Of a DNA stretch of 64,000 nt, positions 17,198 through 25,790 are shown piece after piece. The stretch comes from Millisia brevis NBRC 105863. GTDB taxonomy: Bacteria > Actinomycetota > Actinomycetes > Mycobacteriales > Mycobacteriaceae. The stretch spans positions 29,331-93,330 of the forward strand of contig NZ_BCRN01000018.1 in assembly GCF_001552615.1 (NCBI RefSeq), given 5' to 3'. A program made the translations under genes and the position numbers. How positions within the stretch are numbered: position 1 is the stretch's first letter; each line of letters starts with the position of its first letter. The notes below the pieces were generated by a model. The model had not been told where the DNA came from. It was given only the letters and a program-made list of their open reading frames with translations, and searched no databases.

Positions 17198-17554
17198 GTG
17201 ACCGAATCGATCACGATCTGGGACGTCGTGGCGTTTGCCGCCGAGATCGCGCTGCTGTTCGTCGCGGTGATCGCCGTGCGCGCCCTCGTCGGCGGCGGTC
17301 CGGGCGGCTGGTTGGCCGCGGCGGGCGCCCTGCTGCTGATCGGCATCGTCTGGGGCCTGCTCGTCGCACCGAAGGCGCCCTACCTGCTCGCCCCCGGCTT
17401 CCGAGCCGCCGTCGCCGCCGCGATCTTCCTCGCGGTCTCCGGCACCGCCCTCTGGGCCGGCCTGATCACCACCGGCGCCCTGCTCGCGCTGATCGGCGTC
17501 CCCCTGATGGTGTTCGTCCAACTCTCCCGCGGCACCCCCGACGCCCTGTCCTGA
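17198..17554 (+). CDS. YrdB-like (DUF2568) membrane protein
   Basis: 118 aa. The GTG at 17198 is chosen because GGAGGG lies 8 bases before it; upstream in-frame ATGs overlap the operator. Four membrane segments are visible (about 9-28, 36-54, 65-85 and 90-108), separated by short loops, in the DUF2568/YrdB pattern. No catalytic residue is recognisable. The double operator upstream suggests tight induction by a small molecule, but the inducer and regulator are unknown. Confidence 0.7.
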   Translation: MTESITIWDVVAFAAEIALLFVAVIAVRALVGGGPGGWLAAAGALLLIGIVWGLLVAPKAPYLLAPGFRAAVAAAIFLAVSGTALWAGLITTGALLALIGVPLMVFVQLSRGTPDALS

Positions 17555-17916
17555 CGTTCGGCGAGTTGCCCTCGAGCAAACACGCGCCGAGAAGCCCGGT
17601 GGGGCGTCGACTCTGCTCTACCCTGCCTTCGATCGCGTGCGGACGAACCGGCGGAGGGGGCGAGGTGAACAACCCCGGCTGCGTGCCGACTCGAGTTCGA
17701 CAGAGGCGTATGCCGGGGACTTCGCCCGCAACTTCTATCCGGCCCACCACCCCTCCGACAATCATCCCCAGCCGAAAGTGGAGTTCTCCCCGCGGTGGGC
17801 GCGGGTGGATCTCCCGGATCGGCGCGGGCGATACGGTGGAGGACGACCACTCATCGCCGACGGCGTCCGTACGGGTGTCGATCGGCCGAACCGCAGAGGT
17901 GGTGGGCGAGATCGCC
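17555..17916. other. Stretch without a supported gene
   Basis: About 360 bases between the YrdB-like and DUF309 genes. The DUF309 frame is open throughout, and a GTG near 17665 follows GGAGGGGGCGAG. The translated text before residue VAASDRD is Arg/Pro/Thr-rich with no domain, so I treat it as leader. No hairpin terminator stands out. Confidence 0.35.
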
Positions 17917-18501
17917 GTGGCAGCTTCCGACCGGGATCGCGACGAGCAGGGCAGACCGCGCAATGCGCGCCCCCGCGACGGGCTCGGTCGGCCACTGGCG
18001 CCCGGTGCGACCGGGGAACCGCGCATCCCGGACGATCTGTTGCTCCCGCCCGAGGAGTCGTTGCGGTACGCCCAGGAACTGCTCGACGCCGGCCGCCCCT
18101 TCCACGCCCACGAGGTACTCGAAGCGTCTTGGAAGGCGGCGCCCGACACCGAACGCGACCTCTGGCAGGGGCTCGCGCAGTTGGCGGTCGGGCTGACCCA
18201 CCTGCTGCGCGGCAACCGGATCGGGGCGCGCGCCCTGCTCGAGCGCGGTGCGAACCGGATCGGCCGCTACCCGGATGACCCCTACGGTGTCGACATCGGC
18301 GGGCTTATCGCGTGGTCGGATCGAGTGTGTTCGACGCTGGATCGATCGGTGCCGCCGAGCCCGATGCGGCTGTGTCACCCGGCCGCGTCTCGACAACCCC
18401 CGACCGAGCCTCGACGACCGCCGGAGCCTCGACAGCCGGCGTCGACTCCCCGACATCGTCCCGGCTCGACTCCGCGGCGTCCGGCGGATTCGGCGCGGTA
18501 G
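17917..18501 (+). CDS. DUF309 domain protein with an anomalous C-terminal tail
   Basis: 194 aa from the GTG at 17917; the start is uncertain because the frame is open far upstream. The DUF309 helical domain covers about residues 45-125: AGRPFHAHEVLEASWK, GLAQLAVGLTHLLRGN, GARALLERGANRIG. Its conserved HE pair and the RGN turn form a putative metal or small-ligand site of unknown function. The last 65 residues (from about 130) are Pro/Arg/Ser-rich, unlike the family, and lie antisense to the BenE gene end. Either the frame simply lacks a stop there, or a frameshift has removed it. Confidence 0.6.
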   Translation: MAASDRDRDEQGRPRNARPRDGLGRPLAPGATGEPRIPDDLLLPPEESLRYAQELLDAGRPFHAHEVLEASWKAAPDTERDLWQGLAQLAVGLTHLLRGNRIGARALLERGANRIGRYPDDPYGVDIGGLIAWSDRVCSTLDRSVPPSPMRLCHPAASRQPPTEPRRPPEPRQPASTPRHRPGSTPRRPADSAR

Positions 18502-19744
18502 CCGGCCGGTCGGCGCGGCGCGCGGTCCGAACGGCTGCCAGCCGCATCATCGCCAACCACAGCCCGCCGGCGACCAGCGCCCAGAAGGCCGAGCCGATGC
18601 CCGCGATCGCCATCCCCGACGCCGCTACGACGAAGGTGATCGCCGCCGCCTCCCGGTAGGCCGGGGTCCCGAGCGCGGCCGACGCCGCCCCGGCGAAGGT
18701 CGCGATCAGCGCGACCCCGGCGATGCTCTCGATCAGCCCGTGCGGCGCGGCGTCCGCCACCGCCCCGACCGCGGCCGCCGACGGCCCCAGGACCAGATAG
18801 GTCACCCCGGCCGCGACGCCCGCCACCCAGCGGCGCGATGGATCGGGGTGCGCCTCCGGACCGGCGGACAACGCCGCGGAGATCGCCGCCAGGTTGACCG
18901 CATGCCCGCCACCGACCGCGCCCACGGCGGTTGCCGCGCCGGCGTAGAGCAGCGGCCCGCGGGTACTCGGCCGGTAGCCGAACGACGCCAGGACCGCGAT
19001 GCCCGGAATGTTCTGGCTGGTCATCGTCACCACGAATAGTGGGATGCCGATCGCGACCAGGGTGGTGGCGTCCCACGTCGGGGTCACGAGTCCGAAGCGG
19101 GGGAGCAGCCGGTCGACGGTCAACTCGCCGAAAACCCCGGACAGCGCCATGACGACCACCGCCGCACCGAAGGCGCCGGGGACCGCCCACCGGCGGGCGA
19201 AGGCCATCAACAGCAGCCACACCACCAGCACCGGCGCGATCGCCGCCGGCGAGGCCGCCAACGCGGTGAACGGGGCGACACAGAGGCTGAGCAGAACGCC
19301 GGCGAGCATCGCATTGGCCAGCGGGGTGGGGATCGCCTCGACCAGCCGCCCGAGCGGGCGCACCAGGGCTGCCAACGCCAGCAGCACCCCGGCGAGGACA
19401 AAGGCGCCGACCGCGGCGGCGAACCCACCGGCCGGGATCGCGGCCGCGGCCAAGAGCGCGGCCCCCGGCGTCGACCAGGCCATCGTGATCGGCATCCGGG
19501 TGCGCCACGAGAAGAACAGACAGCCGAACCCGGTGGCCAGGCACAACACCATCAGACCCGACCCGGCCTGTGCGGTATCGGCGCCCACCGCGCGCAGACC
19601 GGTCAGCACCACCGCGAAGGAGCTGGTGAACCCGACGACCGCGGTGACGATGCCCGCGATGATCGCCCGCGCCGTCTGATCGGTGCCGGCGGGGTGCGGT
19701 GGCGCAGGTTCGGGAGCCGGAGGCGGGGAAGCCGGAGTCGACAT
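18305..19744 (-). CDS. BenE-family (benzoate/H+ symporter-like) transporter
   Basis: 479 aa. Ten to twelve membrane segments run from about residue 22 to 405. BenE-family signatures include TSSFAVVLTGLRAVG, MPITMAWSTPGAALL, MTSQNIPGIAVLASFGYRPS and the ALSAGPEAHPDPSRRW segment. BenE/YdcO proteins are putative proton symporters for benzoate or similar weak acids; no benzoate-degradation gene is nearby, so the substrate is open. The C-terminal 65 residues are a polar Ala/Glu/Thr tail overlapping the convergent DUF309 ORF by 197 bases. An ATG two codons upstream is also possible. Confidence 0.8.
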   Translation of the reverse strand: MSTPASPPPAPEPAPPHPAGTDQTARAIIAGIVTAVVGFTSSFAVVLTGLRAVGADTAQAGSGLMVLCLATGFGCLFFSWRTRMPITMAWSTPGAALLAAAAIPAGGFAAAVGAFVLAGVLLALAALVRPLGRLVEAIPTPLANAMLAGVLLSLCVAPFTALAASPAAIAPVLVVWLLLMAFARRWAVPGAFGAAVVVMALSGVFGELTVDRLLPRFGLVTPTWDATTLVAIGIPLFVVTMTSQNIPGIAVLASFGYRPSTRGPLLYAGAATAVGAVGGGHAVNLAAISAALSAGPEAHPDPSRRWVAGVAAGVTYLVLGPSAAAVGAVADAAPHGLIESIAGVALIATFAGAASAALGTPAYREAAAITFVVAASGMAIAGIGSAFWALVAGGLWLAMMRLAAVRTARRADRPATAPNPPDAAESSRDDVGESTPAVEAPAVVEARSGVVETRPGDTAASGSAAPIDPASNTLDPTTR

Positions 19745-19842
19745 GAGCATCGACGATAGAGCCGAACCCCGGACGGGTTCGCGCCGAGACCAACCGGCCG
19801 AATTGGCCCTGTCGGTCGGACCGGGATCGCCGGTCGATCGGA

Positions 19843-20379
19843 TCAGTTCGGTGGATCCGGCATCCACACCTTCGCCTGCGAGTCGGCCGGGTAGTAGTGG
19901 CCGTTCGGGATCGTCTGCAGTTCGATCAGCATTCCCCAGGGTGCTCGCACGTAGACGCTGCCGTTGCCGGGGGTGTCCTCGAACCGGCTGTTGCCGTGGA
20001 CGTCCGACAGCGCGGTGCCGCCCGCGTCGATCAGGCGCCGGCGCATACCCTCGATGTCGTCGACGTAGAAACTGATGTGGTTCAAGCCGATATCGGCCAG
20101 CCCGGCGGCGGGGCGCTGGTCGCCCTCTATCTGGAAGATCTCCAGACCGGGGCCTTCGCCGATCACCACCATGCGCTGGCGGCGGATCCGGGCGCCGGGC
20201 GGAAGACCCAATTGCCGTTCGACCTCGGGGCCCTCGCGAGGCTCGTCGTCGAGGGTCAGGCCGTCGTAGGCGATCTTGGCGCCCAGGCCGTCGACCAGGA
20301 ACTGCGTGGCGGCATCCAGGTCCGGAACGGTGACGCCGATATGTTGAATGCCGCGCGGACGCGGTAGCGATGCACTCAT
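19843..20379 (-). CDS. VOC (glyoxalase/extradiol dioxygenase fold) protein
   Basis: 178 aa, two beta-alpha-beta-beta-beta modules. It begins with GIQHIGVTVPDLDAATQFLV, followed by GLNHISFYVDDIEGMRRRL. Candidate metal ligands are His in QHIGV, Glu in LEIFQIE, His in LNHISF and Glu in LIELQTIP. Such proteins are lyases, epimerases, ring-cleaving dioxygenases or ligand binders. The long loop between modules and the C-terminal HYYPADSQAK segment resemble bleomycin-resistance-like members. The reaction is not assignable. Confidence 0.75.
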   Translation of the reverse strand: MSASLPRPRGIQHIGVTVPDLDAATQFLVDGLGAKIAYDGLTLDDEPREGPEVERQLGLPPGARIRRQRMVVIGEGPGLEIFQIEGDQRPAAGLADIGLNHISFYVDDIEGMRRRLIDAGGTALSDVHGNSRFEDTPGNGSVYVRAPWGMLIELQTIPNGHYYPADSQAKVWMPDPPN

Positions 20380-20441
20380 CACAAGCCTTCCTCGTGTGCA
20401 GCCCGGTGCGAAGCTGGGATCCCCGAGCGAGGTGCACCGCG

Positions 20442-21077
20442 TCAGAGATCGTCGTCGACCCAGTCGGTGCCGGTCCATTCGATCAGGGCCGAATCGAAGG
20501 CAACCTCCAACCGGTCTACCAGCGTCTGCGCACGCTCGTCGGCGATCCCCACCTCCAGGTGTGCGACGGAGTCGTACACGGTGTTCCGGATCACCGCACC
20601 GTCCTGGCGGGCGGCGTTGTCCAGGCGCCCGGCCTCGGCGTGGTCGACATCGACGGTCAGGATGCGCAGGCGGCTGCGAGCGCGGGACCCGGCGGCGTCG
20701 AGCGCGTCGGACGCCGATTGCCCGTACGCGCGGGCCAAACCACCGGTGCCGAGCAGCGTGCCGCCGAACCATCGGGTGACCACCACGACCACGTCCGACA
20801 GGTCGCGCCGGGTGATCGCCTCGAGGATCGGCGCGCCGGCGGTCCCGGACGGCTCGCCGTCGTCGCCGCTGCGCCGCACCATCGCCTCGGGTCCGACGAC
20901 GTAGGCCCAGCAGTGGTGACGGGCGTCGTGGTGGGCGCGGCGCTGCTCGGCGATCGCCGCGCGGGCCTGCTGCTCGTCGGCCACCCGCAGCGCCACCCCG
21001 AGGAAGCGGGACCGCTTGACGTCGATCTCGGCTTTCCCGGTTCGCCGGACCGTGCGGTAGCGCTGCACGTCGGACAT
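20442..21077 (-). CDS. YigZ/IMPACT family protein (UPF0029)
   Basis: 211 aa from the ATG at 21077; a TTG four codons upstream is less likely. The N-terminal UPF0029 domain carries the family core: IDVKRSRFLG, HHCWAYVVG, SGDDGEPSGTAGAPIL and VVVVTRWFGGTLLGTGGLAR. A short C-terminal domain follows. YigZ and its eukaryotic relative IMPACT are linked to translation control; the bacterial biochemistry is not settled. It is probably transcribed with the VOC gene downstream (62-bp gap). Confidence 0.88.
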   Translation of the reverse strand: MSDVQRYRTVRRTGKAEIDVKRSRFLGVALRVADEQQARAAIAEQRRAHHDARHHCWAYVVGPEAMVRRSGDDGEPSGTAGAPILEAITRRDLSDVVVVVTRWFGGTLLGTGGLARAYGQSASDALDAAGSRARSRLRILTVDVDHAEAGRLDNAARQDGAVIRNTVYDSVAHLEVGIADERAQTLVDRLEVAFDSALIEWTGTDWVDDDL

Positions 21078-21173
21078 TCCGGCAGTCAACCACAGTTCGG
21101 CAGCGGGACTACCCTGGCGAACGCGAGGCCGACTCCGGTCCCGACCACCCCGATCAGCTCACGAAGGTGACTT

Positions 21174-21527
21174 GTGAACGTCTTCCAATCCCGGCCGGCC
21201 AAGTTCTTCAACGCCGCGTTCCTGGCGCTGCGCGATGCTCCGGTGGTCGGTCCGCTGCTCGGCCGCAGCCTGGTGGAGATCAGTTGGGTCGGCCGCACAT
21301 CCGGCAAGACCTTCAGCACCCCGGTCAACTATCGCCGCACCGGTGACTCTGTGGTGATCGGTGTGATGGCGCCCGATCAGAAGAAGTGGTGGCGAAACTT
21401 CCTCGGTGAGGGTGGCCCGATCACCCTCAAGGATCTCGACGGCAGCGACCGCAGCGGCCACGCGGTCGCCACCCGCGACGAGGCCGGCAAGGTGCTGGTC
21501 AAGGTCGCGCTCGACGCGACGACCTGA
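21174..21527 (+). CDS. Small DDN-like deazaflavin-family protein
   Basis: 117 aa, GTG start preceded by GAAGG. The pattern EISWVGRTSGKTFSTPVNYR, then VVIGVMAPDQKKWWRNFL resembles the split-barrel F420H2-dependent nitroreductase/quinone reductase family (Ddn), which has a GRxSG..R..P motif and a W..NL segment. It is shorter than Ddn (about 150 aa), so coenzyme F420 use is only plausible. It stands alone. Confidence 0.55.
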   Translation: MNVFQSRPAKFFNAAFLALRDAPVVGPLLGRSLVEISWVGRTSGKTFSTPVNYRRTGDSVVIGVMAPDQKKWWRNFLGEGGPITLKDLDGSDRSGHAVATRDEAGKVLVKVALDATT

Positions 21528-21743
21528 CACCCGCTCGCCGCACCCGGAGATCCGCGGATACGGCCATCGCGTACCCGCCCGACCGGGGAGAGGTATCCCT
21601 GCCCGATTCGGGTGGTTGCGTCCTGCCCGAAGCGCGCGGCGGCGCCCGGCCAACCGGGGCCGATCCCACCCGAAGATGGGTTTTCCCGACGGTGCTCGAG
21701 CGGAAGGCTGGGCGGGAGCCCACCATTTTGTCAAGATGGAGAC

Positions 21744-22736
21744 ATGTTCCCGACGCTTGATCTTTCCACGGCGGACATCAATCCCGACGCGTTTCGCGCC
21801 GAGCTGCGCGATGCCGCCCATCGGCACGGCTTCTTCTACCTGACCGGCCATGGCATCCCACCGGAGCTCGTCGTCGAGGTGCTGACGCTCGCCCGCCGCT
21901 TCTTCGCGTTGCCGGACGAGGCCAAGTCCGAGATCAGCATGTTGAACAGCCCGCACTTCCGCGGCTACTCGCGGATCGGCGGTGAGCTGACCAACGGGCT
22001 GGTCGACTGGCGCGAGCAGATCGACATCGGCCCGCAGCGTCCGGCGATCCCGAACGCCGAGGGGTACTGGAACCTGCAGGGACCCAACCAGTGGCCGTCC
22101 GCCCTGCCGGAGCTGCAGCCGGTTTTCGAACGCTGGATCACCGCGGTCTCCGGGGTCGGTCTGCGGCTGCTCGGACATTGGGCGGTATCGCTCGGCGCGC
22201 CCGCCGACGTCTTCGACGCCGCCTTCGCACACGCCCCGGCCGACCTGACCAAGGTGGTGCGCTACCCGGGGACCGCCGACACCGAGCAGGGCGTCGGCGC
22301 GCACAAGGATTCCGGGGTGCTGACGCTGCTGTTGCTCGAGCCGGGGTCGGCCGGCCTGCAGGTGGAGACGACTCCCGGACAGTGGGCGGACGTCCCGCCC
22401 GTCGACGGGGCCTTCGTGGTCAACACCGGCGAACTGCTGGAGGTGGCCACCGGCGGCTACCTGCGCGCGACCCGGCACCGGGTGATCGCACCCGCCCCGG
22501 GCACCGACCGGATCTCGATCCCGCTGTTCCTGAGCCCCGCGCTCGACGCCACGGTCCCTATCATCGAACTGCCGCCGGAGTTGGCGGCCGAATCGCGCGG
22601 CGTCGAACTCGACCCCAACAACCCGATTTTCAACACCTACGGACAGAACGCCTGGAAGTCGCGCGTGCGCGCACATCCGGACGTCGCGCAGCGCCACCAC
22701 GGCATCACGCCGACGGCGGTCGCGTCCGCTTACTGA
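21744..22736 (+). CDS. Isopenicillin N synthase-like 2-oxoglutarate/Fe(II) oxygenase
   Basis: 330 aa from an ATG after GGAGAC. The N-terminal DIOX_N region (HRHGFFYLTGHGIP) is followed by the double-stranded beta-helix. The iron triad is His187-x-Asp189 (VGAHKDSGVLTLLL) and His245 (ATRHRVIAP), and Arg256-x-Ser258 binds the 2-oxoglutarate carboxylate. The RxS motif is kept, so a 2-oxoglutarate-dependent hydroxylase or related oxidase is likely and beta-lactam synthesis is not implied. An Fe-alcohol dehydrogenase follows 92 bases downstream. Confidence 0.85.
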   Translation: MFPTLDLSTADINPDAFRAELRDAAHRHGFFYLTGHGIPPELVVEVLTLARRFFALPDEAKSEISMLNSPHFRGYSRIGGELTNGLVDWREQIDIGPQRPAIPNAEGYWNLQGPNQWPSALPELQPVFERWITAVSGVGLRLLGHWAVSLGAPADVFDAAFAHAPADLTKVVRYPGTADTEQGVGAHKDSGVLTLLLLEPGSAGLQVETTPGQWADVPPVDGAFVVNTGELLEVATGGYLRATRHRVIAPAPGTDRISIPLFLSPALDATVPIIELPPELAAESRGVELDPNNPIFNTYGQNAWKSRVRAHPDVAQRHHGITPTAVASAY

Positions 22737-22749
22737 AACCCGCACGGTC

Positions 22750-22769
22750 GCACCGGGATACGCCGGTGC
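22750..22769 (+). terminator. Weak intercistronic hairpin
   Basis: A 7-bp perfect stem, GCACCGG (22750-22756) and CCGGTGC (22763-22769), has a 6-base loop and lies 14 bases after the oxygenase stop. It may attenuate read-through into the alcohol dehydrogenase gene. Confidence 0.35.
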
Positions 22770-22828
22770 GCACAACGACGTGCCGGCCGCCACCGATGGC
22801 CGGAACCAACCGCTGGGAGGAATTACAG

Positions 22829-23992
22829 ATGGTCGCCTCGAGTATTCGTCTGCCGAGAGCGCTGCGCCTGGGCGCGGGCGCGGTCGACACGATTCCGGAA
22901 CTGCTGACCGAAGTCGGGTCGCGGCGACCGCTGATCGTCACCGATACCTTCCTGGTCGGCACCGGACTGATCGACCGCATCGTCGAGGCGCTGACCGCCG
23001 CAGGGTCCGAGCCGGCGGTCTTCTCCGGTGTGGTGCCCGACCCGACGACCGATTCGTTGGTCCCCGGCGTGGAGGCGGTCCACGCACACGCCGCGGACGC
23101 GTTGATCGGCATCGGCGGCGGCAGCCCGATCGACACCGCCAAGGCCCTGGCCGTGCTCGGTGCCACCGGCGAGAAGATGACCGAGTTCAAGGCGCCGCGC
23201 GTCTACGGCGGACCGGCCCTGCCGGTGATCGCCGTGCCGACCACCGCCGGCAGCGGGTCGGAAGCCACCCAGTTCACCATCATCACCGACAGCGTCTCGG
23301 ACGAGAAGATGCTCTGTATCGGGCCATCGTTCCTGCCGACCGCCGCGGTGGTCGACTACGAGCTGACCCTGTCGATGCCCGCGCGGCTGACCGCCGACAC
23401 CGGCATCGACGCGCTCACCCACGCGGTGGAGGCCTACGTCAGCCGCAAGGCGAACCCGTTCTCCGACGAGCTGGCGCTGTCGGCGATTCGCGCGATCTCC
23501 GCGAACCTGCGCGCCGCCTACGAGGACGGCTCCAACCGCGCCGCGCGCGAGGCGATGATGCTCGCCTCCGCCCGCGCCGGCATGGCCTTCTCCAATTCGT
23601 CGGTCGCCCTGGTGCACGGCATGAGCCGCCCGATCGGCGCGCATTTCCATGTCGCCCACGGACTGTCGAATGCGATGCTCTTCCCGGCGGTCACCGCGTT
23701 CTCGATCCCCGGCAGCCCCAAGCGGTATGCGGATTGTGCGCGCGCCTACGGCATCGCCGACGACCGCACCCCGGACTCGGTGGCGGCCTTCGCCCTGGTC
23801 GACGCGCTGGAACGGTTGTGCCGGGAGGTGGCCGTGCCCACCCCGCGCGATTACGGGATCGATCCGACGCGCTGGGAGGAGTTGGTGCCGCTGATGGCGC
23901 GCCAGGCGATCGCCTCCGGATCGCCCGCCAACAATCCGTTGGTGCCCTCGGTCGACCAGATCGAACAGCTGTACCGCAAGATCTTCGACTGA
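22829..23992 (+). CDS. Iron-containing (group III) alcohol dehydrogenase
   Basis: 387 aa with a strong GGGAGG ribosome site. The N-terminal domain binds NAD(P) (IGIGGGSPIDTAKAL). The C-terminal domain holds the iron ligands Asp194 and His198 (GIDALTHAVEAY), His263 (HGMSRP) and His277 (HVAHG), matching the canonical spacing exactly. It interconverts an alcohol and an aldehyde or ketone. Substrate identity is not visible. It may act on the product of the upstream oxygenase, but that is inference from adjacency only. Confidence 0.92.
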   Translation: MVASSIRLPRALRLGAGAVDTIPELLTEVGSRRPLIVTDTFLVGTGLIDRIVEALTAAGSEPAVFSGVVPDPTTDSLVPGVEAVHAHAADALIGIGGGSPIDTAKALAVLGATGEKMTEFKAPRVYGGPALPVIAVPTTAGSGSEATQFTIITDSVSDEKMLCIGPSFLPTAAVVDYELTLSMPARLTADTGIDALTHAVEAYVSRKANPFSDELALSAIRAISANLRAAYEDGSNRAAREAMMLASARAGMAFSNSSVALVHGMSRPIGAHFHVAHGLSNAMLFPAVTAFSIPGSPKRYADCARAYGIADDRTPDSVAAFALVDALERLCREVAVPTPRDYGIDPTRWEELVPLMARQAIASGSPANNPLVPSVDQIEQLYRKIFD

Positions 23993-24001
23993 GCCGTGGA
24001 T

Positions 24002-24025
24002 CCGGCCCCCGTGATCGGGGGCCGG
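24002..24025. terminator. Bidirectional terminator
   Basis: Perfect 10-bp stem, CCGGCCCCCG (24002-24011) and CGGGGGCCGG (24016-24025), with loop TGAT. It lies exactly between the convergent stops of the Fe-alcohol dehydrogenase and aminotransferase genes. Confidence 0.8.
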
Positions 24026-24026
24026 G

Positions 24027-25178
24027 CTACCGCCTGCCGAGGTGGGCGTCGAGCGCGGTCAGACCCGCGGGCACCGACCGGCGCCCCACCCCGATACGGA
24101 AATAGCGGTCGGGGACGTCGCTCAGTGGCGTGCAATAGATCTCGGACGGCAGGAGCAGCACTCCGGCCTGCTCGACGAGCTCCCGGCAGAACCGGTTGGC
24201 GCCTTCCGGTCCGTGGTACCGCGCGAAGGCCACGCTGCCGCCGACCGGCGGATGCCAGGACAGCAGGTCGGCATACCGGGCGAACAGATCGTCGACCAGC
24301 GGCACGTTCGCGGCGACGATGTCCCGGTTGCGGTCCCGAATCCGGTCGCCCGCGCGCAGCGCCACCGTCGCGAGGAATTCGCTCGGCCCGGCATTGCAGA
24401 TCGACGTGTAGTGCTTGTGCCGCTCGAGCAGATCGAGGAAGGCGTGATCGCGGGAGGCGACCCAGCCGACCCGTAAACCCGGCAGCCCGTAGGCCTTCGA
24501 CATCACGTTGATCGACACCGCCGTGGGCGACAGGTCGGCCGCCTGCGGAAGCCGGCGGGCGGCGTCGCGCTCGACGCCGCGATAGACCTCGTCCGAGACC
24601 AGCCGGATGCCGCGCTCCTCGCACAGGTCGACCAGATCCTGCCACCTCGCCGGGTCGAGCACCGCGCCGGTGGGGTTGTGCGGGAAGTTCATTCCGATCA
24701 CCCGAGTGTTCGGGCGCAGCGCCCCGCGGACGTCGTCGAGGTCGATCGTCCAACCGGACTCGGTATCGACCAGCGGCACACCGGTGACCTCCGCGCCGGC
24801 CGCCAGGGGGATCGCCTCGAACGCTTGATAATTGGGAACCGGCACGATGACGTGATCGCCCGGTTCGACGGCGAGCTGCATCACCCAGAAGATCGCCTCC
24901 TCGGCGCCGGCGAACATCAGGATGTCCTGCGGCTCACAGGCGTCGTAGGTCGCCGCGACCGCCTCCCGCAGCGGATCGCCGCCGCGGGTCTCGACGTACC
25001 CGAGACCGAGGGTGTCGAAGGCGGCGCGGTCGTCGTCGCTGCCGAGGGCGAGCAGTTCGCCGATCGACATCGATTGGGCGTCCGACGCCGTCAGGTGGTG
25101 CCGAGCGGTGAACTCCCAGCGGGAGAAGTAGTCCTCGAGGCGGAACGTCGGCAGACGTTGAAAGGTGCTCTCGGACAT
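24027..25178 (-). CDS. Class I/II PLP-dependent aminotransferase
   Basis: 383 aa from the ATG at 25178, which follows GAGAGGGAG. Fold-type I features are GAEEAIFWVMQLAV (about 91-104), MNFPHNPTGAVL (163-174), RLVSDEVYRG and the PLP Lys228 in VMSKAYGLPGLRVGW. The C-terminal substrate Arg is in YFRIGVGRR. The HNPTG and SKAYG signatures fit MalY/AspC-like transaminases. The amino donor is unknown. It is probably co-transcribed with the TIGR03086 gene 36 bases upstream. Confidence 0.85.
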   Translation of the reverse strand: MSESTFQRLPTFRLEDYFSRWEFTARHHLTASDAQSMSIGELLALGSDDDRAAFDTLGLGYVETRGGDPLREAVAATYDACEPQDILMFAGAEEAIFWVMQLAVEPGDHVIVPVPNYQAFEAIPLAAGAEVTGVPLVDTESGWTIDLDDVRGALRPNTRVIGMNFPHNPTGAVLDPARWQDLVDLCEERGIRLVSDEVYRGVERDAARRLPQAADLSPTAVSINVMSKAYGLPGLRVGWVASRDHAFLDLLERHKHYTSICNAGPSEFLATVALRAGDRIRDRNRDIVAANVPLVDDLFARYADLLSWHPPVGGSVAFARYHGPEGANRFCRELVEQAGVLLLPSEIYCTPLSDVPDRYFRIGVGRRSVPAGLTALDAHLGRR

Positions 25179-25214
25179 CGGCACTCCCTCTCCTGTCAAC
25201 CGGGCCGGGTCGGG

Positions 25215-25766
25215 TCAGCCCACCCGCCCCAACGCGGCGAGCACCCGGGTCTGACGATCGGCGTCGGCGGGTGCCTCGGGCCCGCGTGCGCAGACCCCTT
25301 CGCTGTAGAGAGTGTCACCCCAACCGGCGATCGCCGCTTCGAGGGAGTCGAGATCGGTGTCGCTGAAGCGGTGCGGGGTGTCGGTGACCGCGGCGATATC
25401 CCAGCGATGGGCGACCAGGTCGAAGCCGTAGAACTGCAGCAGGGCGTCGCCGACGGTCATCGCGCCGAACGGGGTCTCGAATTGCTGGGCGACCACCGTC
25501 GGATCGGCGAGGGCCGCCCGCACCGCCGCGACGTGTGACGACCACGCCGCCGCCGGATCGGAGAGGTCCCCGGCGGCCGGCAGATCGACGCCGTGGCGGC
25601 CGAGGAATTCGCGCTGGGTGTCGATCAGGTGGGCGAGGACATCGCGGGCCGTCCAGCCCTCGCACGGGCTCGGCGCGTCCCATTCGGCTGCGGTGACGCG
25701 ACCGACGACGTCGCTCATGCCGTCGGCGAGCAGGTAATAGGTTTCCGAGATACTGGGAGTCGACAT
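25215..25766 (-). CDS. TIGR03086 family metal-binding protein (DinB/MDMPI fold)
   Basis: 183 aa. The four-helix DinB-like fold shows the actinobacterial pattern APSPCEGWTARDVLAHLIDT, ending in VAHRWDIAAVT. The His in VLAHLI and the His in VAHRWD are the candidate metal ligands of the mycothiol-dependent maleylpyruvate isomerase superfamily. Enzymes of this fold often use mycothiol. The reaction here is unknown. It is divergent from the AraC gene across only 24 bases, so both promoters must overlap. Confidence 0.8.
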   Translation of the reverse strand: MSTPSISETYYLLADGMSDVVGRVTAAEWDAPSPCEGWTARDVLAHLIDTQREFLGRHGVDLPAAGDLSDPAAAWSSHVAAVRAALADPTVVAQQFETPFGAMTVGDALLQFYGFDLVAHRWDIAAVTDTPHRFSDTDLDSLEAAIAGWGDTLYSEGVCARGPEAPADADRQTRVLAALGRVG

Positions 25767-25790
25767 GTGTACCGACCTTAGGAGCGGCCG

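Noticed and set aside
17466..18215. 249-codon minus-strand ORF across the YrdB-DUF309 gap
   Set aside because: It is antisense to the recognisable DUF309 domain and has no pattern of its own.
21744..22736. Beta-lactam biosynthesis from the isopenicillin-N-synthase-like gene together with lat and pcd
   Set aside because: lat/pcd supply aminoadipate for cephamycins, but no ACV synthetase or other beta-lactam gene is present and the three genes are 14 kb apart; lysine catabolism explains lat/pcd.
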